From Lentinula raphanica (taxonomy: Eukaryota; Basidiomycota; Agaricomycetes; Agaricales; Omphalotaceae): 64,000 nucleotides of DNA. The position numbers were made by a program, and so were the translations under genes. The notes beneath the pieces are model-generated. The model worked only from the letters and a program-made list of their open reading frames with translations, did not search any database and had not been told where the DNA came from. Below, in pieces: positions 23,318 through 37,214 of the stretch. How positions within the stretch are numbered: the stretch's first letter is position 1; each line of letters begins with the position of its first letter. The stretch is taken from contig JANVFP010000013.1 in the NCBI GenBank assembly GCA_027919835.1, positions 1,240,001 through 1,304,000 on the forward strand. Reading direction: 5' to 3'.

Positions 23318-24921
23318 ATGCGAGTTTCTGTACCAAATATTCCTCAATCTCTTCTCTCATTCAACCAGAAAGCAAATAAAGTTACTGTCTCCGAAGCCAT
23401 TGAACGTACTTCAGCCTTCTTAGCACCAGGAAATGTTACCCTAATCACTGGAGCCGGCGTAAGTGTCGATTCTGGAATACGAGCCTACCGCGGACAGGAC
23501 GGTCGATACATGAATCCAAACTACAAGTAACCAATTCATTATATGCTTCTTCCAGACCCTGACTGTAGGGCATGTAGACCTATCTTCTACCATGAGCTCG
23601 TAGACGAGACTGAAAAAGGCCATTCATTTCGGTGCGTATTCTATTCCTGTGTTTGCGTTGAGTCAAAATTTAATGGAGCCTGGCCAGACAGAGGTACTGG
23701 CTGCGATCATATTTAGGATATCCATCTGTTCGAGAAGCACTTCCAAACACCACCCATTACGCTCTTGCAGCTTTACAGTATGCCGGTGTCATTCCTCGTC
23801 TCATCACACAGGTCTGTCTGGACTCTTGAAGCTTTGAAGTGTTAGGATCGTTCACTGACGCGTCATGGTGACTCAGAATGTAGATGGCTTACACCATGCA
23901 GCTCTATCACTATCGCATCCTAGTCCAGTCAAAATACAAGAATCTATCCTCGAATTACACGGCACTTTACACGTCAGCTTCCCCTCTGTATAACCGGTTC
24001 TAAAGCAGACGTTAACCCTAGCTCTGCTATCAATCACGATCGTAGCGTGTAAGATGTAAACATGGGCATATCACTGAACGAAACGTGTTCCAAGACTGGC
24101 TTGCCTCTGCCAATCCAAAATGGAAGGATTTTGCCGATTCAATCGAGAAGGAGGGTGCCCCACTTCGAACAAACCCAGACGGTGATGTACGTTTGGGATT
24201 CAGCTTCTGACCTTCAGCTGAACTCTCTAGGTCTGCTCAGGTTGCTATTGAACACCTGGGCATATCGTACGACGATTTTGTTGTACCTGAGTGTCCTACT
24301 TGTTTGCAAGAGAACAGACATAACAATGTGGTCAGTAATTAGCTGCTTTCCCTATCACCAAGTTGACCTGGAATCGTTGATAGCATAAACCTGATCTCGT
24401 ATTCTTTGGGGAGTCCATCACGGAATATGTCAAGAAGCGGTCGTACGAATCCTCAAATTTCCGGGTATTTGTCTCATGATCACATCTTCCCTTCCTAGAT
24501 ATTTGGACATAGAGAACAGCGATAGAGTTCTCCTCATTGGAACGACACTAGCAACTTATTCGGCCTTTAGGTAGGTTAAATGACTCACGTACTGAGATAT
24601 TCTAAGAAGTATGAACGGGCAGGTTGTTAAAAAATGCGATCGAACTGAAGAAACCCGTTCTGATGATCAACGTTGGGCCGTCGAGAGCAGATGGAGTGGA
24701 AGGGGTGCAGAAGCTAGATATTGCTAGCGGGGACATCATTTCCGACGTTGTCCGCAATGTTCTGTGAGTTAAAGTTTACTCCATGTTTGGAAACACTGGT
24801 GAATTGTCGTCTCAGTGTGCAACGTGGTGGTATTGACTCCGTCGTCGAGCGAATGTTGTCTAGCGGAATAAGAAAACCTCCACCGAAGGAGGATGATGGT
24901 GACAGAGCTTTGGCTTCATGA
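23318..24921 (+). CDS. SIRT4-type (class II) NAD-dependent sirtuin
   Basis: The chosen start MRVSVPNIPQ at 23318 resembles SIRT4 N-termini; an ATG at 23270 is also open. The Rossmann signature is LITGAGVSVDSGIRAYRG, followed after an intron by FRQRYWLRSYLGYP, a class II (SIRT4) feature. LITQNVDGLHHAA holds the NAD-binding Asn-Val-Asp, LELHGTLH the general-base His, CPTC part of the zinc site, and KPDLVFFGE and LLIGTTLATYSA complete the fold. SIRT4 proteins are mitochondrial NAD-dependent deacylases, ADP-ribosyltransferases or lipoamidases. About eight short introns interrupt the gene. The last part (GGIDSVVERMLSSG...) is a basic/acidic tail. No stop was needed inside any exon I spliced. Confidence 0.9.
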
Positions 24922-25404
24922 GCAGCGGGAAAACGATAACTAGAACTGAAGCCGTACACATTATGTGAACTAGATAATTATCATTACCATTTATCTAGAG
25001 TGCAAAAACGATGTTTTAGAGCTAACTGTACGAGAATCGTGGAGAACACTGATATGCAGTACGAGTACATGGATATTAAGGTGTACGGAAGACTAATGTA
25101 AAATGTCAGAGTTTTATGCGAGATACGAAGTGATACAGAGGTCGCTAGACAGGCAGATGGCAGACGGAAGAGGTGCGGAAGTGATGATACATTGGTTCGG
25201 AAAGAGAAAAAATAGGAAAGCAGTTGGTATCCATGACCAAAGGGAGAATTATCACAAATGCAATGCTTTTGCCAAGGGGCATAATCATAAAACGCCTGAT
25301 GAAGTGGCGGGGTTTGCGGGATGGAATTGCCTAACGGGCCTAAAAGCTGTTAAATATTCAGAACAAACATAGCACGAAGCAAGTAAGAATCTCGGGGTGG
25401 TAAG
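24922..25404. other. convergent intergenic region
   Basis: This lies between the 3' ends of the sirtuin and the first zinc-knuckle gene. A plus-strand ORF at 25103-25372 is charged but has no family features and overlaps the likely 3' UTR. Nothing else was seen. Confidence 0.35.
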
Positions 25405-26297
25405 TTATGCGTGATGGCTGGCAGCGCTCGGCATGGGATCCTCTCCCACACGAAACTGCGCTCTCGTGGATTCGGAACGAAGGATGCTAGATCCCCCGGC
25501 CTCCGCCATGATTTTATTGAGTGAGCCAACATCTGAGTCGACTCGGTCTTCGGAACCGCAATCTGTCGACGGTGTGGGGGGCGTGATGAATTCAGGCATA
25601 CGAAGTTCAGACCAATTCCATGTCTTCCAGTCGATGTGAGCATCGGCGTTGTTGGGAAGAGCAGGTGGAAGGCGAATACGAATGCCATGTGCGCGAGCGA
25701 AATATTGTTCAGTGAGAAGATCGCGTTTTCCGGATGCGTTAATAGGAATAGGGCGTGGCGGAGGCTCGCACTCGTCAACGCTGCTGATCTCGACATCATC
25801 ATCTTCGTCAGAAGTGAGAGGCGGGGTGCTGATGGGCGTGAGAGATGATACGGATGATGCTGTCGAGGGGGCTCTCTGGGGGGACGAGACAGACACGTTT
25901 GAGCATGAGCAAAATTCTGAGAATGAACAAAAGCATCGGAGCGACGCACCTTTACTTTACGATGTGCCTTTGCTTTAGCTTTAGATTTCGTCTGGGCTGC
26001 AGGGTGCGGAGGTGATGGTACGATGTCCGGGGTGGCTTTCACTGCATTGGCAGCTTTAATCTTTCTACAACGCCTTTTGTGCATATCCCAGTGATGATTG
26101 TCGTAGAGACTCTTAGCAGACAGCTTGACGAGATTGCCACAGCCGAGGCAATTCACAGAGAGAGTCGATACATTGGCTGTCCAGGGATCATCCTCGAGGG
26201 CTTTCTTTCGAGCCGCTGCTGGGCGTTTGAGAACCTCGACCGGGGAGCTGGAGAGATCGAAAATCAGCGGGGGAGGGTGAGAGCCGCGTGAATTTAC
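25405..26297 (-). CDS. uncharacterised protein with one C2HC zinc knuckle
   Basis: The readable part starts after an acceptor near 26,298: a Pro-rich lead (PPPLIFDLSSSPVEVLKRP), then EDDPWTANVSTLSVNCLGCG and one C-x2-C...W-x2-H-x4-C knuckle ending in DMHKRRC. A basic Lys/Ala stretch follows. An intron with donor near 25,970 then shifts the frame to a Ser/Thr/acidic segment (TSDEDDDVEISSVDE), ending with LLTEQYFARAHGIRIRLPP, HIDWKTWNWSELRMPEFITPPTP and a stop at 25405. The same knuckle occurs three times in the next gene. The first exon and start codon could not be fixed. I do not recognise the protein; a nuclear, nucleic-acid-related role is only a guess from the basic and zinc-binding parts. 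Confidence 0.6.
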
Positions 26298-26891
26298 CTA
26301 GCATTACGATGTTTGCTAGCTCTATGGGATAGTTGTGTCAGATTTGCATGGGATTAGAGAGAACGTGAACGGGTGACTTGCAATGAAGGGGACAGCCTGG
26401 AATGACTAGAGATTGAAGAGCTGGAGGAAGCAGAAGACTACCAGACGTATGAGCATCGAGATGTATTTGTGCGGAGGAGTATTAACGAACCATTGTAATT
26501 TGCGTTTGAAAGATGAGGAGAAGTGGGCAAGTGTGTTTGCCACAGAAATATTACAAAGGGAACTGTTATAAGAGCTCAGAATGTGTGCGAGATGATTGTT
26601 GTTCTTGTTCAAGCCACCCAAAGGCGCATCGGTCAAAATTCTCGGAAGCGGATGATGGAAGTATCTGAAAGCGATGCGCTGAAAGAAAAGTGCTGGCTCC
26701 AAACCGTTTCAAAAGCAAAAGTCCCGTGCACACGAGTGAACAACGCGTCCAAAAGTCAGTCTTTCTTCGGTATATCTAGGTGATAATGGGAAGATAGAAT
26801 AGATACATCGAATTAAATTTTATAAGGTATTATATAAAGAACAACGAAAGAAAGGTACGTAGAAAGGTATCAGACACTGGTACTTTTATAT
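26298..26891. other. intergenic region between the two zinc-knuckle genes
   Basis: The right part of this stretch (toward the zinc-knuckle genes' shared orientation) probably contains the missing first exon and promoter of the gene at 25405-26297. No other gene is evident. Confidence 0.35.
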
Positions 26892-28837
26892 TCAGGAAGT
26901 TGACATCGACGCGTCCTTGTTCAAGCTTTCCTTGAAACCGCGCACAAAGGATTTGAAAGGCATCATAAACCATCCAAGCACTCCAGGTTCTTTGTCCGGC
27001 GCAACATACGCGTCTGTCCGAGGCCGATTCTGAGGCCTGGCATCGGGATCATCCTGAGGGAGATCCGCTTCAGAATCATCAAGGCGTCGTTTTACGCCTT
27101 TCGACGCAGATTCCTCTGGAGACACTACCGTCGACGTAGACCCAATAGATTCAGGAGGCTTTGCGCCTTGCGTGGGAAATGGTATGCTGCTTGACTTGTC
27201 AGATTCTTCTTTGGATCTAAGAATTAAGCATTTTAAATTTAAAGAATTAGCTCGCCTGACTTGCGATAATGAAGATGAGAACGCCTCACCCAGGTTCAGG
27301 GCAGCCCGCCTTATGTTCATCCCATTGGGTGAGATTGTAATCCATGTCATCCTTGAGCGCTACTGTGACATTACAAGTACCGCATATGACATGGTTGACG
27401 CCGAACGATTCAACCCGGTTATCATTGACAAGCTTGAGTTTTCGTTCAGCCGTTGCTACTTTAGAGCTGGGACTATAAAGACATTCAGCAAGTGTCAGGA
27501 ACCATGGACTGAATGGACTGACACGGGAACACCGCAACTCCTGTTGTGTGACTTCCAATTACCAGGATCATAATTGGACCCACTGAGACGAATCCACGAG
27601 TTGCATTTCTTGCAGAGGACTCGATTTGGTTCTACTTCCTGGACGTTTGGATCTGCGAAAAGAATGCTCTTACGCTCTTCTTCTGATTCATGACTCGTAC
27701 GATGCGGAGAAACGCTCTCGGCGCTGGCTATCGCGTCTGCGCCGTCAGGACTCGCGCGATGCCTGCAGGAAAAGGTCAGGCCGAAAAAAGAAGACAAGCC
27801 ATATACACAGCACGCACTCTACAGCAGGCTTGAGATCGCATGTCGCGCGATGCTTTTCCCAAGGACGGACATTATATGTCGTCCTTTTGCCCAAAGCCAC
27901 GTATTTTTGACACCGAAGACATTTCACGCGGTTGGGTTCAAGTGAGCCACACTCAGGCTGGTTCTTGAAATATTCGATGCGTTCGTGTTCACTACGACGA
28001 ACGCGGTTAACGCTAATGACAGAATCAGCGATAGAAGCACCGTCATCGAAATCGGATTCGGAAGGGGCGGGTTGCCTGCAGGAATCGTGAGTTATATGGA
28101 TAACTGTATTTAAAAGGCAAGACGGACTGTTGGGAGATAGAAGACATTGGTTTATGTCCCCGACTGGACGCGGGTTTCTTCGCGCTCGAAGGGGGTGTCG
28201 CACTGTCTGACAGTTGGATGTTTTTGAGTGAAGCCACTGAAGATTTGTTGCGGATATGACCCTTGCTGCTCTTGACCGATGCATTTTCCGCATCGGCGCG
28301 AGGACGTTTCGCGGCTGGTGTAGAACTGATGAGTAGTATTTGGTCAGATGTCAGAATCAGCCGAAATCGAGCACAATGAACGTACCGGGACGCGACTGGG
28401 ACCACACTATCCGGTGGCTGTAGTTTCTTCATGAGGATGTTGCAACAAAGGATACACCAAATGAGCTACTCGCCCTCATATCAGATAGCTTCTTGCTAAT
28501 AGTCGGGGAACTCTTAGCACTACCAGATTTTGCGACTGGTTCTTCGTTCTCAGTCTGACTGCTATCCGAATCTTGCGCCAATCGAGTCCTGCGAGTCATG
28601 AACATTGAGAACGTGTATGATAGTAGCAGAGGACCGTCACGCACTCGGCATCCTTAGACATATCTCTTCTCCTCTGTGAATCCCCGTCAAGGCGTGCAGA
28701 TGATTGCTGAAATGAAAGCCTGCCTTCTGTTTACGAGAATATGTAACTTTGACGCTGGGTCTGATGGTTAGACGAGCGAAAAGAAGAGGATGAGGGGCTC
28801 TGACTGACCGTGGTGAGCTTTGTGAAGGAGTGTTCAT
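26892..28837 (-). CDS. uncharacterised protein with three C2HC zinc knuckles
   Basis: The start is MNTPSQSSPR at 28837. The N-terminal half is disordered, basic and Ser-rich (SSTPAAKRPRADAENAS, with an NLS-like AKRPR). Three knuckles follow, each C-x2-C, about 20 residues, W-x2-H-x4-C: CLRCQKYVALG..WEKHRATC (about 27,870-27,950), CKKCNSWIRLS..WKSHNRSC (about 27,555-27,620) and CGTCNVTVALK..WDEHKAGC (about 27,305-27,385). Spacers are acidic and Ser-rich. Each knuckle is preceded by a similar sentence (EPNRVKC, EPNRVLC, GVNHVIC), so they arose by internal duplication. The tail GVLGWFMMPFKSFVRGFKES is amphipathic. Up to eight introns are inferred; one donor near 28,730 looks like GC. Function is unknown; zinc binding and nuclear location are inferences. 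Confidence 0.72.
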
Positions 28838-29380
28838 GTTTCGTAAATAGATTAGAGCATGAAAAGGAAAGAAAGGCTTTTGCTACTAAGTAGTGCAATG
28901 GTACTATAGTAACCTTAAAGTGTAGAGATTTGGGCGTCTAATCAGCAATGAAAGATCCACGTGCTTCAGCAGGCTTCAGGCGTCTGTAGGCGTCTTCAAA
29001 CTTTCGAAAACAACTTCACGGTCGTCCGAGATCAAATAATAGTCAAGTAATTCTTTGGACATGTCCTATGTACCACAGACAAATCAAGGAAACCAGCTCG
29101 CTAGAAGCCCCAAGGGATAGAATGTTCGGTAAAAGCGTGATTCCACTGGAACGCAAGTTGAAGAAGTCGAGACTCCAGCTCAGCATAACGTGCACGAAAC
29201 TGATAATTTGATGAATGACAATGGCGATAGGAATGCACGTCGGTATCAGAAGAAAGTTGCAAGAGAAAGGGGAACGTTGAATAAATAGAATATAGGTTGG
29301 TCCAACGTGTAGCATGATGATGAAGAGTTTACCATTTTATGAAAGTGATTCGTAGTATCATATGTAACTTGAAAGGTTCA
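28838..29380. other. intergenic region
   Basis: This is the promoter side of the three-knuckle gene and the 3' side of the second GH16 gene. A hydrophobic minus-strand ORF at 29043-29315 has no family features and no splice context. Nothing else was seen. Confidence 0.35.
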
Positions 29381-30754
29381 TCAAGACTGGTAAACAGCAA
29401 CATATTCGATCTGCCATTGGGCATCTGCGTACACGCATGAGTTTCGAGAACGTCAGGAGAGACAAACCAACTCACTATCGAAATTCGAAGGGTCCGCAAC
29501 GGTGTCCGCACAAGTACCCGAGCAACCAGACCCACTGAACGAGGACTCAGTCCAACCTCCACATACATCAGTGTTAATCGTGATGGTGTGCTCGGAGAAG
29601 TGAGAACTAATGTCACAACCGGTGTTGCTGAACAAAGCGGCGGGGTTTCCCCAAGAGGAAGGATTCGGTGTTTTGTTTATGATATCGGAGGGAATATCAG
29701 AACGGGGGAAGAACCACATTTTGATAGCATCGCTGTTCCAATCCATAGCATCTATGTACATGATCGACATCATTAGCATGGTATTTTGCCATGATAGGCA
29801 CCCGCGACTTACAAACTCCTCCTCCTTGCTCATTGAATCCTTTCCCATATGAGCGGGGGTCATTGTCGATGTAGGTACATCCCGTGTTGCTCGTGTCAGA
29901 GGAAGCACACTGTAGGTTTCCGATGGTGCTGTTCGCACTGATGAGGCTGGAGAAAGAAGACTCTATCGTGCAAGCGCTACCACTGCCACTATGAAGGGTC
30001 AATTGATTGTGGGTGTTCAAATTTACCCCTTCGATGATGTCGATCTATGAATCAGTGAATCAAACAATCATTCGACCGCCCAATATCATGAGAACCCACC
30101 TCGCCTTGGTCTGGCCAGTTGGGACCGACGGTCCTGTACAATTTTAACGTTGTAGTCGAAGCCCGTCGAAACGATCGTTCAATGTGCTCACCAAAAAGCC
30201 GGCCAAGTGGCACAACCCCAAGGCATAGCATAGAAACTAGCAATGAAAAGACCTCCGTTGTAGCTTTTGACGGAGCCAATACGGACACTAGAAAACGCCG
30301 ATTTGAACTGTAATCAGAGACTATTTCTGGTATGTATAACTTACGAGTCGCGGTATTGACCAGAGGTCAACGAAGTCGTGTTGTCCACCTTGAGAACGGT
30401 GGTACCATCATCTTGAACGTACGCAAGACCCTTGGATTGTGCATCTGCAGAGCTCTGGTAGTTTACCAGTCCCGCCGTTGGGTCGGTATCATCGAAGAAG
30501 GTCCACAGGGAAGAATTGCTAGGGAGGTGCAACATCTATATATAAGCTATATCCACGATTCGGGAGAAGGAAAATACAAACAAGAACGATTGGCCCTGGT
30601 ACAAGTCTTCCAGGACGTAAGTCGAGTTGGAGGTTGTAGTATCGCGGGCCTTGTGTGCGGCTCGACGATGCTGTTGACCGAAGGATCGGGTCTGATGAAC
30701 CGCGAGAGATGAAAGAGGTAAAGACAGCAAAACAGCGGTCGAGATGAAGTGCAT
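29381..30754 (-). CDS. GH16 endo-beta-1,3(4)-glucanase, copy 2
   Basis: The signal peptide is MHFISTAVLLSLPLSSLA. The catalytic domain has WTFFDDTDPTAGLVNYQSS, GGLFIASFYAMPWGCATWPAFW, then NWPDQGEIDIIEGV with both catalytic glutamates (the exon break falls right after the first one), FNEQGGGVYAMDWNSDAIKMWFF-type core strands, and CADTVADPSNFDNAQWQIEYVAVYQS before the stop. It shares the exon layout and most motifs with copy 1 (15607-16873), including an intron just before the active site, so the two are paralogues, here in opposite orientation about 13 kb apart. It is predicted to be secreted and to act on beta-1,3-linked glucan. Confidence 0.92.
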
Positions 30755-31869
30755 TTGAGCAAGAGGACGACAAGAACGTGAAATGAAAGTGAAGTGGTTC
30801 TACAACCAAGCGAAGGTTCGAGAAGGAATGGGTATTCTTGTCTGGAAAGGAGCTGGTAATGGGCAGGGGGAACAAGAAAAGAGGCAATTTTAGGCGGAAA
30901 GGCGACCACAAGGCAGATCTTTTTATACCTTGTGCTGTAACATACCACAAAAGGCAACTCTGCCAACGGTTCTAACCGACGGTGACAAGACGGCGAGGGT
31001 TCCGCAGTTAAAACCGATGATGGTGAGCCCTGCTCAGAGGTCTAAACATATCTCATACACTCTGCAGACTTCTGCAGGAATTTTCAGTCATCTAGCAGCG
31101 ACATTGAGCGACACTGAGAAGGTTGAAGATGAAATTCGAGTACAAGCGGTGGCTGTGTGAATTTACGCCGCTTTGTGCAGGTGTGTACTCTCGCCGGATC
31201 AGTCAAGGACAAGACATCTCCAAGAACAAGGCTCTTGTCCAAGCCAGAAGCTACTACAAGGATAGCGATAATAGTACGCTCCTTGTTCAGTGCCATTAGA
31301 ATACCGTCTACAGTTCCTGGCTCATCTCACAGTGATACCTCTCTTTGAACAACGCCTCGCGCGCCAAAAAATGTTGGCCTGATCATGGTTCCATTCCAAT
31401 CGAGAGCCTGCATTCATCCATTCATTCAAAACTCAACTAGGCATAATGCATTGCCCGAGTAGTCCGTGGAGGAGCGCGCTTGAGCCTATATGAGCCGCGA
31501 CGATTTACGAACCGAAGGCTGCCAGAAGCTACCGAAGGTCGTGACGTTTCAAAGTCCAAAAAGGCAAGACCAGGTTTAATGACGATGCAAGCTCGAGATT
31601 CGTTGGACTGCAACTGCTGTGGTCAGCAACAAGAGAGTAGCTCACGCTATCGGGAATTGGCAAGTTGGCAGCATACGGCTCGAACTAAAAAAAACCCGTT
31701 GATTTTGCTTTCAAGGTGAGTCCCACAGTCAGAACACCAGTTTTGTTGTCACCCAAGGTGTCAATCATCGAAGACTTCCATTCCTAGAATACACTATAGA
31801 TACTGGAGAAGATCAATAGAGAACAAGGATAATACCCCTGAAAAGTAGACTTACCTGAACGAATAAAGA
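30755..31869. other. intergenic region
   Basis: The left part is the GH16-2 promoter and 5' UTR. From about 31,000 to 31,870 no ORF longer than 80 codons looks coding. No repeats were noticed. Confidence 0.35.
30921..30927 (-). promoter_or_regulatory. TATA box of GH16 gene 2
   Basis: TATAAAA on the minus strand, about 165 bp before the start codon, matches the consensus and lies at a similar distance to that in GH16 gene 1. Confidence 0.5.
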
Positions 31870-32816
31870 TCATTGGCTCCGTTTCTCTTCTAAAAGTTGA
31901 CGTTGCCTATCCCACTCAGCTTTCCATCTCTTCCATTCCCCTTCTCTCCCTCCATCAGGCCAGATAGCCCAACCGTCTCGAATCTGAAGCCATGTCGAAA
32001 CCGGATTTGACACCAGAAATACCTTCAAACGACCCATGGGTGAATTCGGACGAACTCTGGGAATGAGTTCAAAACACCCATAGCAAGCAGCTCCACACAC
32101 GACACCAATCCCATAACCCCACATAATTTGATATGGCGTATGATATTGTAGGTGATACCTAGCATGAATGGATGGAATGAATTGATGAAGGAGACAACAG
32201 GTTATCCTGCTCCGTACCTCGAATATGCTACTGACAGTCCCCATGCTGATACAGCCACATACACGATGATACGCCAGAGTTGATCGAAGAAGGGCGATCC
32301 AGTTGAAGCAAAACGGTGGCGGAAATAGAGATGGCATATGAGAAATGTCGAGAAGTACCCCATATATTGACTATGGCTACTCGGAAAACCATAGCCATTT
32401 CCTAGGCTACCTGCAGCCAACCTATCAGCGGTCATTCATCTTCGGGAAGTAAGACACACACCGTCTGGCCTATCCTCTTTGTATATCCGTTTCAAAATCC
32501 AGTTGAAACCTTCATTGGCGAATTGTCCAGCCCACATAATAATTACGAGGAACTCGCGCGTCTGTACAGCTAGAGATGCATAGGCTGCCTTGGTCCTTGG
32601 TTAAGCTCTCACACAACTTTGTAATAATCATATTTACCATGAGCAGTATCGGACTCAACGTCACCAAAGCCAGGGCGAGCGAAAAGAGAGAGTTGTCATC
32701 GTCTGAGGACAGTCAAAAACGACCTGCAAGGCAATCGACTGAGACGACGCACATAAAACGTGTGTAAGGTCCAAGGACGTTTGAGGGCCCGGATTGGCAG
32801 AATGAGAGCCGAACAT
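31870..32816 (-). CDS. CAX4: Dolichyldiphosphatase (PAP2 family)
   Basis: The start MFGSHSANPGPQTSLDLTHVLY at 32816 leads into a first membrane helix (FSLALALVTLSPILLM). QFANEGFNWILKRIYKEDRP contains the PAP2 motif K-x6-R-P, GYGFPSSHSQYMG the PSxH motif, and SRYHLQYHTPYQ the third motif with catalytic His; Gln in place of the usual Asp fits dolichyldiphosphatases. Several further helices follow, and the C-terminal tail is charged (WDRQRQLLEEKRSQ). The enzyme sits in the ER membrane and removes phosphate from dolichyl diphosphate on the lumenal side, recycling the carrier for N-glycosylation. Four to five introns are inferred. The gene is head to head with phosphoglucomutase. Confidence 0.92.
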
Positions 32817-32942
32817 TCTCCAGCTCCAGAGAAGAGATGATGAACGTTGCGGATGAAGAACGCGTAGCACGTGCTCCAATGCATATACTTAAAAGCTCTT
32901 TCTCCAACAAATACGAAATTTCAAACTTGAATTGTATCATCG
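32817..32942. promoter_or_regulatory. shared head-to-head promoter, CAX4 / phosphoglucomutase
   Basis: 126 bp separate the divergent start codons of these two glycosylation and sugar-phosphate genes. No TATA box is visible. Confidence 0.5.
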
Positions 32943-34996
<2,054 letters not shown>

Positions 34997-35139
34997 TCCC
35001 TCAACACTGGCAAATCAGAATTCCTCGAAGTTAAAGGACTCGTGTACCAATAAAGTTTGTTTAGAATCTCTCGGAAAGAAGAATAGTACACTTTTGTTTC
35101 AATATTTTGGTCGCGCTGCTCAAGCTATGCTCTTGTCAT

Positions 35140-36431
35140 CTACAACTTGCCCTTGTTACCTTGATTCTCCTCGCCAAAGACTTCTGAAAAAGATTGCCCG
35201 ATATCAGCCAGCATATCTTGTGTTACTAAACCTCGGCCGTGTTTCTGGAATGAAATACGACTAGTATTCCGAGTGACCATACTTCCAGCCACTGCTGCAA
35301 GAAATGGCATTCTGGAAGCGGCTATGTTTCCATCGCTATGTCCACTATGAATCAAGCTCTATCACTGTTAAAAATCAAGCAAGACTTACCCAAATGCGCC
35401 ATCTTCATAACATTTTCCGAACGCCAGAAACGTTCCCACCGCTCCACTCAAAATATCCCCTTGACCTCCACATCGTTTCAAGCCACCCTCAGTGTCAACT
35501 TCCACCACCTCCTTCGTTTTCTCCTTCTCCTCGTCTTTCACCAAGCTCTTCCCCGCATCTGACTCATCTCCCGTAGTATCAATCGCGACGATATCCTTTG
35601 CACCTTTCTGTAAAATAGCAACGCCTCCGAGTCCTCTAGAAATCACTCCCGCCCGCTTGTCCGGAGGAGTGCTCGGATCGACCCCGACATATTCTGAGAG
35701 TCGTTTGAATTCGACGACATTCGGGGTGAGTACAACGCGTCGGTAGCCTTTGATTAGCTCGGGCTCTTTTCCGATGAGGAACAAGGCGTCTGCATCGAGC
35801 ACGAGAAACATTCCCCTTTCACGGGCGAGAGATAGAGCCAGTTTGGCGTAGTTTTGCATGTATGGTTCCCGACCTAGTCCAGGACCGATGATTAAGACGT
35901 GGAGTCGGGAAAGAAGGGAGCTGAGTTCCGGCTTAACATCTCCTGGTGACCTAGTACGCGTCAAGTCTGAAGAAGTGGTGTTTTGTCCAACGAAAGGTAA
36001 CCTACGATTCTTCACGGAGAATTGGATGCACGATAAGATCAGGCGAGTAAGATTTGATAGCTCCTGCTGCTGTAGGAGAACAGATGACATGCGATAGATC
36101 TGCACCCTGTTCATTCATTCATTGAGTGCATAGGGAATTGGAATATAAGATAGGTTGGGATGTACAAATCTCAATGCAGACATTGCAGCAAAGAAAGGTG
36201 CGCCAGTATAGCTGAATGCCATGTTGAGTGTTCGAGCAAGTTACGAGCTGAACTATGCGCACTCTAGAGCGCCGCCTAGGACTCCAACTCGACCTGAGAA
36301 ACGAGATGTGAGTTTGCATTATCGTTTATACAAAGCAAAATCAACCTGCCTGATTGTCCTTTGTGAAGTGTACCATTGAGAGGTGGAATGAGTTGCTTGA
36401 TTTGTTCAAGTAGGGTCTTTGGAATGGGCAT
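35140..36431 (-). CDS. ATP-dependent (S)-NAD(P)H-hydrate dehydratase
   Basis: [20 protein letters not shown] starts the protein at 36431. [40 protein letters not shown] is split by three introns but reads as the ribokinase-like N-terminus of the CARKD/NAXD family. Later motifs are [30 protein letters not shown] and [11 protein letters not shown]; the last exon ends in [16 protein letters not shown]. The enzyme uses ATP to dehydrate damaged NADHX and NADPHX, repairing nicotinamide cofactors together with an epimerase encoded elsewhere. An acidic/Lys insert ([13 protein letters not shown]) precedes the GGQGD loop. The first intron appears to use a GC donor. No clear targeting peptide was seen, so the cytosol is the default location. 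Confidence 0.93.
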
Positions 36432-37214
36432 CGTGGTCGGAAAGAGAAGTCAATAAGCGCTCATGATGGCAATGATGTTATGGGCGTCTATTTCCATTTT
36501 GTCTTCCAACTCCGGGTTTTCACACCAAACGATTCTCTTCCTTCCTTCTGTGCTATTACATACTGGTGAAGCTTGCTTAATTTTCACATCGGATCTTGAA
36601 GCTTGAAGCTTGAAAGATAGGCCCTCCAATTCTGACGCGCAGACACTATGTTCTCCCAAATCCTGATGGGTAATTCTTAAATCAAGTTGGTCATCAAGCT
36701 ACCTGGTGCAACAGGAAATCCAGGAACTACTGTTAGGATCTTTATTCTTCCACATTCTCTCTATTCCTCGCACTGTCAAAAGTGAAGTCAATATCGCACC
36801 GGCGTATGCGGACCTTTCAACCTTCAATGTCGTCCATGTGCGCGACTAGAAGAGTACTCTGTCGACTGCCCTAGATGCCCTTCAAAATTCTTGGCTCACC
36901 AACGATGACCATGGATGTAATTGAAGTGAGTAAGTACTGACCTGTTGCTGACACTAGTTCAGCCTTCAAACTGTCTTTTTCGCTTCAAAGTCGCTAGAAG
37001 AATCGCAGAGTCGTTGTTGTGCCTCAGTCTCCTGTACCACCTGAGTATCTTGTCCTCTTCCTACTGTGCCTTTTCGGAAAGATATTTGTGCCGACGAACG
37101 TGAGCCTTGGTTTTCAAGTAGGTGTCTTCACAAAGGAGCTATAAAAAGGGAAAGCTCAGAATACGTTTGGTATTGGTTCATCGAGTGCTCCCTCGTTCCA
37201 ATACCAGCTCCATC
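36432..37214. other. intergenic region before the G1 peptidase
   Basis: The left end is the dehydratase promoter. No credible gene was found. The right end holds the peptidase promoter with a TATA box. Confidence 0.4.
37140..37147 (+). promoter_or_regulatory. TATA box of the G1 peptidase gene
   Basis: TATAAAAA lies 75 bp before the start codon, a strong match to the consensus and well placed for a short 5' UTR. Confidence 0.65.
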
